Of a stretch of 64,000 nt of DNA, positions 44,515 through 56,804 are shown piece after piece (positions within the stretch are counted from its first letter, which is position 1; each line of letters starts with the position of its first letter). The stretch is from contig NC_067202.1 in NCBI RefSeq assembly GCF_000699445.3, positions 14,165,924 to 14,229,923 of the forward strand, written 5' to 3'. This DNA comes from Schistosoma haematobium (Eukaryota > Platyhelminthes > Trematoda > Strigeidida > Schistosomatidae). The notes under the pieces were generated by a model. That model saw only the letters and a program-made list of their open reading frames with translations. It had not been told where the DNA came from and made no database searches. Both the position numbers and the translations under genes were made by a program.

Positions 44515-44965
44515 TACTTGGTGTTGCTTAGCTTGTAACTTATGATTATTGCTTAGGACTGTGATTGATCAGTCTCATGTTGGCATATAGGATTCCGTTA
44601 GTAGCCATTATCCATCTTTGCTTAAAAAGCTTGTTACTTAACGCTATATAGAGGCAATCAGCACAGGTTGCGCATATGCCAACATGAGACTGATCAATTG
44701 CAATCCTAAATAACAATGGGAGGATACAAGTAAAACAACACCAAGTGGATTTAAACTTCACCCCATTGCATGGGCTGGTGGCTATCAGGACTCAGTAGCT
44801 GAGTCAATAACGCGATGGCGTTTGAAGCGAAAGGTGATAAATTCGAGTCTCGGAGTGGACGTCAACTCTGGGATGCAGGTACATCCAGCTGACAAGTTCC
44901 GAAAAGGACGAAACGCACATCCTGGATTTCACTGCTAGCCACTATCCACCTTTGCTTAAAAACGG
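44515..44965 (+). mobile_element. Smα-like SINE, near full length
   Basis: After an inverted 5' fragment (to about 44640) comes the full plus-oriented unit: CTTGTTACTTAACGC segment, ATGCCAACATGAGACTGATC, tRNA-like block (A box AGTAGCTGAGTCAATAACG, B box AATTCGAGTCTCGG), ribozyme (44881-44930) and 3' end. Overall length fits the known size of about 335 bp for Smα monomers. Confidence 0.82.
44881..44930 (+). ncRNA. Hammerhead ribozyme, Smα type, core mutated
   Basis: Helix I ATCCAG/CTGGAT, GGACGAAACG and an AUC triplet are kept. CTGACAAG shows G8 to A, an invariant position, and helix II is altered (GTTCC/GGAC). Confidence 0.75.
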
Positions 44966-44969
44966 TCGA

Positions 44970-46195
44970 CTAGTTGTACAGTAAACCATTATGACACACT
45001 GATACAAACCATTATCAGACTCTTTTCCTATTTTCGCATGTTTAACTGCAGTGTCGTTGACTATATTTTGTGCATTCATGTTGATATCCATTTTCCTTGT
45101 CTATTTTCATAAATGTTTGTGCTGCCTATTCAATGATAACTTTGACATATTTTAGCTGTGCTCGCCTTGTGTGCGTCTGACATCTATACTTTATTTCGAT
45201 ATCTGTAATTCTTGCATTATTCACTTTACTTATTATAGATGATGCAGATATTTGGAGTTTAACCAGTACCGCCTTCTATTGTGAATCGTGCGCACCTAGT
45301 GAAATCAAAAGTCAGAAGCGAGGAGGTTTGAAGATATATTCGATAGACTATCAATATATGGAGAAGCGACTGATGTAAACCGCCTAGCGATTGTAGGAGT
45401 AATTAAGCACGGCTTTAACACTCGTGACGACCTAGGGCCTTCAGCTAGATGAGTCAACTAAAACTAATGTGGTCAGCTCCAAATGTCAAAGACAGAGCTA
45501 TTGATTTTGGGAATTTATTTACCGCTAAGACGTGGCCAGCCGGAAGTTCAAACTCAACGAGTTTGTCGTTGATAAATACTGTTCTGATAGATTGCTATGT
45601 TCAGCAGCGTCTGTCCGTCTTTCCTTGCTATAAGAGGCCATCTAATACAATATAGTAATAAAGAAACAGGTATAATGAAATTTTCGGTTTGTCGTTCCTT
45701 TTTCGTCTTTTCCAGCCATCCTGAAAAAGAAAGAAGTATATGTGAGTGCATTTCGAACCAAAATCGTATGTGTGTGAAGACACCGCTACAGTATAAAATA
45801 AGTTGCCTATTTTGCAATGCCTAGGTTCTCACTGCTACTCTAGTCTGGATATTTCAGTCTCTACATTCACTCGTCCAGTTTCCCTGACCACATTAGCACC
45901 TGAAACATACTTGTACTTAGTGCATCTCTTATTTGAACTTTTATTTTTACGTCGTTCTAATTTGCTTAGTCCACAAGTATCCAAAATTAAATGAGCCATA
46001 TTTGTGATATTCTATATCATCATTCATTAGTATTTCAATCAAAAATGAACTCAGAAGGCATAATTATTTTGTGCATGGAAATCTTATATATTTCCCAAAG
46101 AGATTCGAGAGACTCAAAACATTAGCTGGCGATGAGTGCTTGTTAGAATCAATCACGACGTAAGCGCGGTGATTCGGATCTCTGTGTATCTTTGC
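44970..46195. other. Region upstream of the PWWP gene, unassigned
   Basis: It should contain the promoter and 5' UTR of the plus-strand gene starting at 46228, but no clear TATA box or CpG cluster stands out. Overlapping frames at 45449-45994 have no recognisable domain. Confidence 0.3.
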
Positions 46196-46227
46196 TTACT
46201 TACTGGCAGTTACTCTGGGAAGAATCA

Positions 46228-46653
46228 ATGTCCCACTCCCCTGGCGACAAAGTTTTCGCTAAGATAAAAGGATTTCCTAACTGGCCTGCTAGGGTATTTT
46301 GACGATAGTCCTAATATATTTATAGGTAAATCCTCTTCCACATGATGTACAAATACCCAAGGGAAAACTTCCTATATTTTTCTACGGAACTTATCAAGTG
46401 TAAGCTTGTTGAGTTTTGTCTTTACTTGTACAGTTCATTTGTTTCCGTCAAGAATATTGTTCCTTACGAGAAATTCAAAGATAAGTGGGGAAAACCAAAG
46501 CCAAGCGCACAGTTCATGACAGCTATGAAAGAAATCGAAGCTAATCCAGGCATCTATATGTTGGGAGAGGTAATATTATTTCTATTAGACTGAAACCTAC
46601 CTAGGATCCTAGAGCTGAGAAGTTTCTGCATCAGTTCTATGACTTTAAACCAA
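46228..46653 (+). CDS. PWWP-domain protein, HDGF/PSIP1-like, exons 1-4
   Basis: Four exons: 46228-46293, 46326-46399, 46434-46569 and 46605-46653, separated by introns of 32, 34 and 35 bp, all GT-AG and in phase. Exon 1 begins MSHSPGDKVFAKIKGFPNWP, ending in the WPAR form of the PWWP motif. Exon 2 has PIFFYGTYQ, the second and third beta strands. Exon 3 has NIVPYEKFKDKWGKPK and AMKEIEANPGIY, the helical end of the domain. Exon 4 adds DPRAEKFLHQFYDFKP and ends phase 1 before GTAAGT. The fold binds methylated histone H3 (H3K36me in the family) and DNA, so a nuclear chromatin role is inferred. ATG 46228 is chosen because PWWP domains of HDGF-related proteins start within a few residues of the N terminus. 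It has no neighbouring gene. The rest of the protein lies downstream. Confidence 0.85.
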
Positions 46654-46659
46654 GTAAGT

Positions 46660-47170
46660 AGCTTTTTGCTGTTTTTAGTCAAATAGATGTAATCTACTCA
46701 GTAATCTCGTGATAGAACGTTTTATTTGAATCTAAATCCCGAAATCGCTTTGATTTGTCAACGTACTAGGTTTTAATAGAGATTTCCCTCGTGTTGACAT
46801 GGTCAATGTATTGGTGTCTCGAATTCCTGCTTGAGATTAGTCAATCTGCGGGCTTCAGATTGGAACTGGTTAGCATTATTCGGTTTGGCCAGCTGAGTGG
46901 TATCACGAGCCTTCACGAAAAATTTGGCTCTAAGCTATCTACAAGAAACTACATAGTAGGTAGACCAAAATAATATAAATGTATACAGTAATCTTCTTCT
47001 GAAGCTCAGTGTCCAAATGATTGCAGTAGTTTACATAGAGACACGGACAGTATTTTTTAAAGCGAGCTTGTGGTCCTGTTGTTACGTGTGGTAAATTATC
47101 TTATTTGTTCCTGATAATATGATTCACTCTAAGTAGCAGATATCATGGTGAGATTACAATTTGTGAACAA
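46660..47170. other. Intron 4 of the PWWP gene, first part
   Basis: No exon with suitable phase (needs two bases first) is evident. The frame at 46791-46973 shows no domain. Confidence 0.35.
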
Positions 47171-47171
47171 A

Positions 47172-47912
47172 TCGGCGAGACTCCAATTTAGCGACGACCT
47201 TTGAACGAATCTTAAATGACCTTGACAATTATTAATCAATCAGAAGACAGTTAGTATAAAGTGAAAATATACTGTAAGTAAGTAATGAATTACAGTGGAT
47301 ATTCTTCTTTTACATGATTTAAAAACTTGTTAAGGTTTGATAAAGGTTCAGAGGCTCTGAATACATAATGCATATGGTATAGAAACTCGTCCATAGGGTT
47401 AGCGGTTAGGGTTAAGGTTAACCCTAAACCCTAACCTTAACCTAACCCTGAACCCTAATCTAACCCTAACCTCAACCCTAAATCCTAATCTAACCCCAAG
47501 CCCTAACCTTAACCTAACCCTAATCTTAACCCCAAGCCCTAATCCTATGGATGAGTTTCTATGCAATATGCGTTATGAATTCAGAACTTCTGAGCCTTTA
47601 TCAAACCTTGACAAGTTTTTAAATCATGTAAAAGAAGAATATCCCCTGTAATCCATTACTTTCTTGTAACATATTTTTACTTTGTACTGTCTTCTGATTG
47701 ACTAATAATTGAAATTGCTCAGACGCTTCTCATTGGCTCGTCCCTAAATTAGAGTTTCGCCGTCCCATCTGTTTTAACCTCTCATTAATCACCTCTCTAA
47801 AATCCGCTGTGAACCGACCGTATGTTAGCATCGCGTGTTGAACTTGGCGCCGTGACCTTGAAATTGCTCAAATGCTTCTGATTGGCTCGTCGCTAAATTA
47901 GAGTCTCGCCCA
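47172..47912. mobile_element. Palindromic Merlin derivative
   Basis: Left arm 47172-47395 (TIR GGCGAGACTCCAATTTAGCG) and right arm 47546-47762 (TIR ending AATTAGAGTTTCGCC) are reverse complements over about 220 bp. Each contains the same Merlin transposase 3' coding stretch (residues like LSNLDKFLNHV) pointing towards its own TIR. A further about 150 bp to 47912 repeats another TIR (CTAAATTAGAGTCTCGCC) and is shared with 22690-22835. No 8-bp target duplication was seen. Confidence 0.8.
47396..47545. repeat. Interstitial telomere-like array
   Basis: 150 bp of TTAGGG-type motif: about 25 bp G-rich (GGTTAGCGGTTAGGGTTAAG), then C-rich CCCTAA variants to the right end, so the two orientations meet inside it. 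It sits exactly between the two Merlin arms. Many units are variants (CCCTAATC, CCCCAAG), so it is not a fresh telomere. Confidence 0.9.
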
Positions 47913-48009
47913 TTTTTATCATTGATGTCAATACGTGATGAAGACCTTAAATTCAATTTCTAACCGTAACTTAACTTCAAGTCCCAGTCGTAGTTCCTCA
48001 CTAATTCAT

Positions 48010-49440
48010 AACTCTAGTGGGAAGGAAAAGGTTATATTAAGTAGACAAACCTTTTCTGAAACCTTGTTGTTCACTGTTTAACACATTGTTGGTTTCTACG
48101 ACTGTTATTATGGTCTTTTCGATAATTCTTTCTGGTATTTGAACTACGACACTGATGAGGCTGACAGGTCTGTCGTTTGGTGGAAGTTGTCTTGATCCTG
48201 TTTTATGTACTGGAGTGACTACTACATCCTTCTAGTTCATAGGTAGCTCACTTTGGCGTAGCAATATATTTAATATAACAGCCAGTGGGACTGCAATGTA
48301 TTGTGCAATTAGTCTCAAGATTTTAGGATGTAGTTCAGCTGGTACTGTTGACTTTTCCCCGTCTAAAGTTCTAAGAGCCTTAAGTACATTGTCTCGATCA
48401 AAGTCCACAGCAAGCATACGGATTGTTGACTTCTTATTAGGGTCTAGTTCTTCGTCCAGAAGAGGCTCCCGAGTAAAAACTGCCCCGAAATAGTTTGCCA
48501 TAGCCTCTGTTATTTTCTGATCATTCTCCATCATTTCAGATCCACCCCTTCCGTAATTAAGTTAGGAATCCAATGCTGCGTCCTTGTTCCGTAATTTATG
48601 TGCGAGAATGGTTTTAGGTTGCTTGATTACGGATCGGGCTAACTGCATTTCATGTTTTCGCTTACCTTCTCAGATTGTAATTATACACCTATTTCGTACT
48701 GACCTGTAGCATTCCATTGTACCTGCTGTGACAAGACTGATGGCGATGTTTCAGCATTTCTTTTGTCTTAGTAAACGTCGAACATCCCGGCCTATTTGGG
48801 GATAGCTGTGCTTCTTCTTTGGGACTGTCCAGGGTATATATGGTTGAGTTACCTGATTGTATAAATGCCTGAAATGAGTACATGCTTCTTCTACTGATGC
48901 CCCTGAGTCAGTTATCCAGTTTTCAGCCGGTGCTGCAGAGTTGGTCGTCTTCACATCTGTCCTCCATATATTAGGACGGGCCGGTGCAACTGCTTGACGG
49001 GTCATCTCAGTCATTAATTTAAATAAGATGACGACATGGTCACTTCTTCCTAGAGGTGAGAGGAAAGTCATTCGACCGACGTCATCACCGCGAAGACTAG
49101 GCCCAAGAGAGACAAGGACCTTCGTAAGTCATGTCTGGCGGGATCTCTAGTGTTCTGGAATAAAGCTAGGGAGATTGTGGTTTTTAACAATTTGCAATCA
49201 AATGTAATTGTTGGGGGCCCCACCTTTAAGTTTTCCCAGTTTATATACGATGCATTAAAGTCGCCTACCATAAGGCTTTCATCCCTATTACACCAGAAAT
49301 TAAGTTTGCTTAGGAGGAAGTCATCTACTACACATTCTAGACTGTAGTATACTACAACTAATTCAACATCTTGCCGTTTACATTTCAGCCTGCATTTATG
49401 AAACCAGGTGATACTTCCACTTCATAGTACGAACGGCGAT
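48010..49440 (-). mobile_element. CR1-like LINE fragment (EN end to RT start)
   Basis: Minus strand, right to left: GDFNASYINWENLKVG and SPLGRSDHVVILFK (end of the AP endonuclease), WTVPKKKHSYPQIGRDVRRL, then the RT onset with LKALRTLDGEKSTVPAELHP and ILNILLRQSELPM. Past a stop come VTPVHKTG and, near the left end, RPVSLISVVVQIPERII and QQGFRKGLS. Order and motifs fit the CR1/Jockey group. It stops before the catalytic YADD, at about 48010, and has several stops. Confidence 0.75.
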
Positions 49441-50140
49441 GTTTGGCAGATTTCATGTGTACATAAGTTCTTTACCAATTCTCGGTGTACAGCGCACACT
49501 AAATTAAACCTCTTGTGTTAATGTACTGTCTTGATATTTTCAAACCTTTTTGAGACCTGAACTACCTTCCCTAATTGTAGCAAGCAGTAGTTCTCAAAGG
49601 TTTCGGTTGCTCACTATTTATAGTCTTATGCACTTAAGAAACGGCATTTATTCAAGTTTTGATAACTGAATACCTCAAGTTCACTCCATTCATATATGAT
49701 TCATTTGGATGTGACTGATGATGCACTCTTAATCTCATTAGTCACTCAATCTAGTACCATTGGTAATGCGTTATCGCTCTTCAGAATATATAGATGGGAT
49801 TATCAATCTCGCTATTGTAAATGGGTAGGGTGTTGATGCATTCAGGCGTGTTGTCTAGTCCTGGTTGTAATTGTTCTCGAGCTTAGGACTAAAATGTCAT
49901 ATATACTGTGTAAAGCTGCAAGGAAGTTTATAGTGTGGTTAATAATCAGTTCTAATACCGCTCAAGCAACAGTGTGAGATGTACTTCAGGTTCACAATAC
50001 TTGTTTATCAGACTTTCCAAAAGTGGTTCGTATGTATGGATGGTGGCCGTATCCCCCACCTCGACCTGATGACTGTCATCATAGCTCCCCAACCAACCTA
50101 TATTGGATGCAATAGTTGTTGCTGCGCAGTGATTTAATTG
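49441..50140. other. Intronic stretch without recognised feature
   Basis: Between the CR1-like fragment and the solo LTR. No exon recognised. Confidence 0.35.
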
Positions 50141-50146
50141 TGCTCT

Positions 50147-50623
50147 TGTTATAACTTGTGACCGCCAATTAGGGAGCAGTGACTTATCGATCGGATCAAT
50201 GACACGTAAACCCGTATGAACAGTCTAGAGTCCTGATTGGTCTCGCTTCCTGTCTAGCCCAGCCAGTTGAGTCCAGAACACCAATCTCAGCCTCTGCAAT
50301 ATGAATCATTTATTTCAAACATACGGGGTTTATATACCAATCAAACATACCACAACGTAGCATAAAATAGAAAACAACATTTGTACAGGATTTGGCCAAA
50401 TGTGGCTGTGAATGTGTGAGGCAGTGACTAATAGGCAGGGCATAATTCAAGAATGGTAAAACGTATTATAATGGTTCATAGGTAAAAATAAAGTTTATAA
50501 TAAGAGGAATATGAATATGAATAGTTTAGTTATTTAACAATTCTACGATAAAAGTATACGTCTAGTATTGGTCAATAAACGGATCCCAAAGTTACCATTC
50601 ATCATGCTTATCGGGACCTAACA
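50147..50623 (-). mobile_element. Solo LTR (family L), copy 3, with 5-bp target duplication
   Basis: TGTTATAAC start, CCTAACA end, and GCTCT directly repeated at 50142-50146 and 50624-50628, as expected for an LTR retrotransposon insertion reduced to one LTR. Minus-strand TATATAAACCCCG promoter box and AATAAATGAT signal. The 5' 80 bp differ from copy 1; the rest is closely similar. Confidence 0.85.
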
Positions 50624-50629
50624 GCTCTA

Positions 50630-51335
50630 TTGGCATGATTCACTTACAGTGATTTTCCCTACTTTTGCTTAGAAACTATCCGTAGAAAGAGGACTAGGAA
50701 TACATAGGGAAATTTGTGCTAAAGGGTCAACAACGTACACAACTCATAGGTATATATATATATATATATATATTGCCTGATCCAGACAGGGACACAGGTG
50801 ATGTTGATCGGATTTCATTCATTTTAAGCACAATAGCCTGTTTACACTTCCGCCCCTCACCTAGCATGTAATCTGTATGAAATTCCTCAGTTTACGAAGT
50901 TTAATGATAAAAGTACTTAACTTCCAACGTTTAGACAACAGGTTCGAACATCACTTCGCTTACTTGATTTAAGTATTCGATTGATATCACTGGTTCTAAC
51001 TAAAAATGCCACTAAATACCGAGTATAGGAACCTGTATTTTATTAGTGAGTTTCATCAAATTAAAAACGTCCATCTTTTCACTCATGTCATGTATCATTC
51101 AGTTGATTGGTCACCCATAGGATTTATATTTTTTTTAAAACTGGTTTTTTAATTTCCATTTTAGTGGGCAGTGAATGTGTTCGCCAATACAAACGTCAGC
51201 ATCCCAGGTAATTTTCAGTATATTAATTTTAACAAGAGAAGTTTAGTAAATGTAGATACTCGGCTCATCCTCAGTTCAGAGGTTTCAACCCAGTTCTAGC
51301 TAGCTTGGTCGCAAATGTCTTTATATTGTACATAA
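50630..51335. other. Intronic stretch with (TA)n
   Basis: A perfect TA run at about 50750-50773. Nothing else recognised. Confidence 0.4.
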
Positions 51336-51339
51336 TAGG

Positions 51340-51890
51340 TAGAACTTGCCTCCTGAGATAGTTGGGACATGTGTTACGCTTGCCCAACCACCGCCTACCT
51401 CAGTGGTCGATGTTTTCTGGTGTAGGAGTGAGCCGAAAGAAGACTAGTGGCGGTCAATTCAAAACGTGACATCAGTTCATGAAGTCACCGACAATTGGAC
51501 TGAGACATGTTAATAGATGTAGACTACCTGGTTGGGATCCGTGTGATTATCGTAACCGATGGTTAAAGGCTTCGAATGAGATGGCTTCAAATCGTTTAGA
51601 ATGGTGCATTTGCATCCGTTCTTTGTCTTCCCCAAAATTCCGAGCTCTTAAATTCCTCATGACTTTTGTTTTGTGTTTTTATTTTACTACTTCATATTTT
51701 CTTCTGGAATCGTATCTTCAATACCTAATCTTTCCTGTTAGTACTGGTACTGTTATTACCTCTACTATACTGGGACGTGTGTTGACAATTTCATCTCTGT
51801 GTGGTAACGGTGTATTTCAACTTGAACCGACTTGACCGATGTATATACGTATGAGGCTCTACGTTGTGACTGACTGACTGAATATGTACA
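51340..51890 (+). mobile_element. RTE-like LINE 3' end, (TGAC)n family, diverged
   Basis: LGHVLRLPNHRLP-like coding, GRCRLPGWDPCDYRNRWLKA, a diverged 3' UTR shared with 59325-59495, and CTGACTGACTGA at the end. The 118-residue open frame is part of this relic. Confidence 0.8.
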
Positions 51891-51894
51891 CTCG

Positions 51895-52475
51895 GATTTG
51901 TATATATTTATGATGAATAAATTTTGCTTGTAGTAGCTTTTGTCATTGGAAGATAGTTTGGATCACAGACTGGTATCTGTTGATAAAACTCATCTTCACA
52001 TTCTTGTGTTGTGATTTATTTCCTCTCAGGTAATAAGAGGAGGGAGTTAAATGGAAAATCGTCTCACCATTACTCGTAAATATCTTTGTTTTTCAACCAA
52101 ACTAATTGATATGATCCTTAAAATGTCTAAGTATTTATCAGACATTCCTGCCTATTAGTGTTATGGTATTGGAGTTATGCAACACGTCATAAAAATTATC
52201 GTACTCGAAACGGTTTTTGATCAAATATCATCGAGAGATTTTATGGTGCTGGCAGTAAACTAGTAGTTTTATGGTAGTTGGATTGAAACAGTTATTTTAA
52301 TTTCCTATTTTTGGTATCCCGGTTTTTTTAAGAGACCACTAAGTGGATTATGTTTCCTCCACTTTACTGTCAGTACAGTCATCTTCAAGCACCTGGGTCT
52401 TGTTGATCTCTTTATACTCCATTGAGGTTTCGGTTTAGTTTCGGTTTGTGCGCTGTCCGACTGAACGGAACAGTA
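51895..52475. other. Intronic stretch without recognised feature
   Basis: Lies between two LINE copies. The frame start at 52422 belongs partly to upstream DNA, because the LINE-like protein begins at about residue 24 of that frame. Confidence 0.35.
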
Positions 52476-52479
52476 AGGA

Positions 52480-55367
52480 TCCGAAAAGACAGGGACACTC
52501 GTCGTTGCCTCTTCGTCGTCTCTGCCTATTCTCCCACTGACTGCAGCGCAGATGATGTAAAAGATGAGTTTTACAGAAAGCTCTCCGACCTTCTCCGAAA
52601 AGCTAGGCGCTGGGATGTAGTAATAGTGGCTGGTGACTTTAATGCTCATGTAGGTAAACTAATCGATAGGGAAAGACACCTGGGTGGATCTTATAGCGTC
52701 GTGGCTCAAAGAACAGATAATGGCGACCGTCTGTTGCAGCTATGCTCAGATAACCACTTGTTTCTTGCAAATACTAACTTTAAGCATAAGGAAAAATATC
52801 TTTTAACATGGCGACCCCCTAATTCGTCCCAACGTTGGACTCAAATAGATCACATCGCTATCAGCCACCGATGGAGGGGCTCGATAAAAGGCTGTCGCTC
52901 ATTCTGGAGCACATGCTTAGATTCAGATCATGCCCTAGTACGAGCGCGTATTTGCCTGCGGCTTACTGGACGTAGGAAGGACGCTGCAAGGAAACCTCTC
53001 AGGGGCCTACTTAATGATAGTCAAGCTAAGAGTATATTTCAGGAACTAGAAAAACAGTTAGGCAGCCATGTATGTGATGCCCACCCTGAGGCAGCATTGA
53101 ATGATATCCGAAAAGCTGTGGAAACAGCAGTGATATCTGCTAGTACGGTAAACCACAAGGTTAGGGAGAAACACTGGATCTCAGCAGCATCTATCGCACT
53201 GATAGATGCTCGGAAACTCATTTCACCTGGCTCTGAACATAACGAAGAGCGAAGTCAGCTTAAGCGCAAGCTGACAAGAAGTATACGCAATGATCGTGAA
53301 CAGTGGTGGGTAGCGAAAGCAAGAGAAATGGAAAAGACAGCGGCAATAGGTAATAGCAGACAATTGTTCAGACTTGTTTAGGTAACCGACTGTTAGCGAA
53401 ACACTCTCAGAGAAAGATGGACATATTATACATTCTCAATCCAGGAGATTGGGTCAATGGACAGAACACTTTAGGGATCAGTTCAACTGGCCTTCAGCCA
53501 CACTTCGGTTTCCCACGATCTCCAGTCAACCTGAATGGCAAGTTAATGTAGGTCCTCCGTCTTTACGAAGTTGAAAAAGCTATAGGAAATCTGAAGCGAG
53601 AGAGAGCAGCAGGCCCTGACAGGTTTACTCTTGAGATTTTTAAGGATGGTGGTTCAGTATTAGCAGTGAAATTAACCGAGGTATTAGGTAGAATTTGGGA
53701 ACTGGATGTAATCCCATCTGACTGGTCTCAATCACTGATTGTGCCAGTCTATAAGAAAGGACAAAAGTCCTCTTGTGACAATCACAGAGGAATCAGTTTG
53801 ACTAATATAGTATCTAAAATATTAGCTTCAATAATACTTCGACGCCTAACCAAAGCTCGTGATGATCAGATTAGAGAAAATCAGGCTGGTTTTCGATCTG
53901 GACGTGGTTGTATAGATTAGATATTCACTACGTCAGGTTCTAGAACACAGACACACATTCAGACGCCCCACAATGGTAGTATTTCTCGACCTTAAGGTGG
54001 CATTTGACTGTTGATCGTGAGGTTTTGTGGCAGTGTTTGCCACCGAAAGGAGTACCAAAGAAGTACATTAACCTTATAAGGGTTCTCTAATCGAACACAA
54101 TTGGTAGAGTGAGAGCTTATGGCGAACTGTCATCAGAATTGATTACCTCAAGTGGTGTTCGTCAGGGCTGTCCACTCTCCCCATTCTTGTTCAACTTTGT
54201 CGTCGACGTAGTTTTAGAGATAACACTTTCCTCGTCTAAATTTCCAGGGGTTGAACTTCTACCGGGAGGTTCACTTGTTGACTTAGAATATGCTGATGAC
54301 ATAGTTTTATTTGGTGAAGACGCTGACAAAATGCAAAGTCTTCTGACCACTCTAAGCAACAGTGCAAGCATGTTCGGGATGCGATTCTCTCCCTCGAAAT
54401 GCAAAATGTTGCTTCAGGATTGGGTTGCATTGACACCCGAACTAATGATAGGGAGCGAAGTAATTGAGCGTGTCGATCGCTTCACTTATCTTGGAAGTCT
54501 CATCAACCCTTGTGGTCTGGTGTGTGACAAATCTCAGCACGGATACAGAAGGCTCGACTAGCTTTTACCAACTTGCGTCATTTATGGCGTAGGCGAGATA
54601 TCCGTCTATCAACCAAAGGACGTGTTTACTGCTCAGCAGTTCGTTCCGTCGTACTTTATGGCAGTGAAACATGGCCGGTAAGAGTAGAGGATATCCGTAG
54701 GTTACTAGTATTTGATCATAGGTGTCTTTGAAATATTGCTCGTATATCCTGGGACCATCGAGTAAGTAATGCAGTTGTTAGGAAACGGGTACTAGGTAAG
54801 GATGGCAAATCAATTGATGACGTAGTGAAACTTCATTAGTTCAGATTGCTGGGACATGTGTTACGTATACCCAACCACCGACTGCCTCAACATGCGATGT
54901 TTGTTGTACAGGAGTAGATTGGAAGAAAGCTAGGGGCGGCCAGATCAAAACATGGCACAAGTCCATGAAGTCACTGACAAGTGGACTGAGTCATATTGGT
55001 AGGTGTAGACTACCTGGTTGGGGACCATGAGATGATAGCAACCGATGGTTAGAGACCCTGAATGACATGGCTCAAAATCGTTTGCAATGGCGCCGCTGAA
55101 TTCACTCTTTGTGTTCTTCCAAATTCTAATCTTCTGAATTCTTCATGTCCCTTTATTTTTTCGCTTTCCAAATTTATTTCACTGGATTATACTCCTTGAA
55201 TAACATCTTCAAACCCTAATTTTTCTGATTATAGTTTATAATTTTACTACATTTAGCGCTACGGGATTTGAATCGACCACTATATCTCTGTGCTAATGTG
55301 GTGTGGCAACTCGAACTAATGTACGTGCGTACGAAGTTCTGCATTGTTACTGACTGACTGACTGAGG
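52480..55367 (+). mobile_element. RTE-like LINE, long 5'-truncated copy with EN and RT
   Basis: The longest retroelement copy here. EN part: LFVVSAYSPTD, VVIVAGDFNAHVG, TWRPPNSSQRWTQIDHIAI and SDHALV, the catalytic boxes of the AP endonuclease minus its N terminus. After a stop at 53379 and frame changes, RT follows: IVPVYKKGQKSSCDNHRGIS, QAGFRSGRGCID, SGVRQGCPLSPFLFN, YADD at 54289-54300, FTYLGSLINPCG. The C-terminal region and 3' UTR then run to (TGAC)n at 55350-55367. At least four frame breaks (near 53380, 53550, 53918, 54560) make it inactive. RTE clade is inferred from motif wording and layout. Confidence 0.88.
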
Positions 55368-55569
55368 TTTCGGTAGCCTATATTGATGCACATTTATTCC
55401 ATATCCTAAATTCTGCCATATATAATCTGTGGAAAGTTTAGGAGACATTACATGGTAATTGTAAAATAATTTAGGTTGAAAATAATATAGTTTCTAAATA
55501 CTTTAATTCCACAATAAACCGATGTAATATGTTGTATGGGAAATATCTGTGTCCTGAATCGCTCTGCGG

Positions 55570-56800
55570 TAGCTACTTCTTGACGTCGTGGTTAGGCCTG
55601 CCTGTCGTAACAATGTAATCAACCTATATTGGCTGAAACGTTCGCTTCTTTATATTGTACCGTGCCTGCCATCCGGGTTAGGCTTAGTGCTGTAACATCA
55701 AAAGCAGAAAATTTATTGTCTGAGGTAGGACTGCTACCAACTGTACTAATGTATGGTGGCAGTAAGGTATTTTCCTGAAACAATCAACATCTCTAACAAT
55801 CCTACCTTCCAACAACAAAAGGGGTTAGAATGGGTCGCTTTGGGACTGTGTTCCACTCTCATTTCTGGAAATCGGCTTACAGATATACTTCAATAGCCTT
55901 CCATTCAAATGCAGCGTAGCTGAAATATCGACTCAAGTCCACTAGCTCTTAGCGTGGTTGAAAAGGCCATATCTAACGTGAAGTGTTACAGATCAGATTC
56001 ATAGTTCTCTAATGATAGTGACTAAGTTTTATAAGTTACACTTACTGAGATATTAACACGTATCCGAAAATTAATTATACTTTCATGTTACTGGTCTCGA
56101 CCTCTTCTCGTTTAACTGTATGAGAAAACTATTTCCTCGTGGAACCGCAACAGAGGAATCGAATTAACTAGTATAGTGTCGAAAATACTGTCCACTCTAA
56201 TCATTTGACGCCTGAATGGAGCTCGAAAACAAAAATCAGGGAGACGAATCGGGTTTCAAACCTGAACGTCAACTTATTGATCAAATATTTACTCTTTGAT
56301 AGGTTATGGAAGACAAATATACGGATTATAGTGGTGCTTCTCCACCTCATAGATCGGGAAGTTTTGTAGTAGTGTTTGTAATGAGATCTATGGAAATAAT
56401 GCATAAACTTTGTAATAGCTCTCTACTTGAATCCATTTGAAAAACTGTCGTCAGAGTAGGTGACATCAAGGATTGCTCACTTTCTATTTTTATTTAGCTT
56501 CATTAAAAACATTCTTTTAGGATTAACATTTTCTTCATTTTATTTTAAGATTGATCTCTGTACCACAAAAATTCATTTAATAACCTTGATCAAGAGTATA
56601 TTATGATCACTTTGTACAACAGCGAAAGCATATTCGGCATATGTTTATTCATCCTCCAAGTGTAAAATGTTACTGCAGGAGAGATTTTCATTTGATTATT
56701 CAAAGACCTTGTATTACCACACAGTATTACACTTTGTAGTACATACTCTATGGCTATGAAACATGATCTAGACAAATGTAAGGCATGTTTAAGCTGTGGG
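55570..56800 (+). mobile_element. Strongly decayed RTE-like LINE
   Basis: The 5' part matches 2738-3000. Later, RGIELTSIVSKILSTLI and LIDQIFTL-type peptides parallel the RT of the copy just upstream, followed by further weak matches to about 56690. Much older than its neighbour. Confidence 0.6.
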
Positions 56801-56804
56801 ATTT

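Noticed and set aside
46342..46593. Start of the PWWP protein at 46342
   Set aside because: That ATG is out of frame with the exon 2 peptide and the frame runs through an intron. Splicing of 46228-46293 to 46326 gives the canonical PWWP order.
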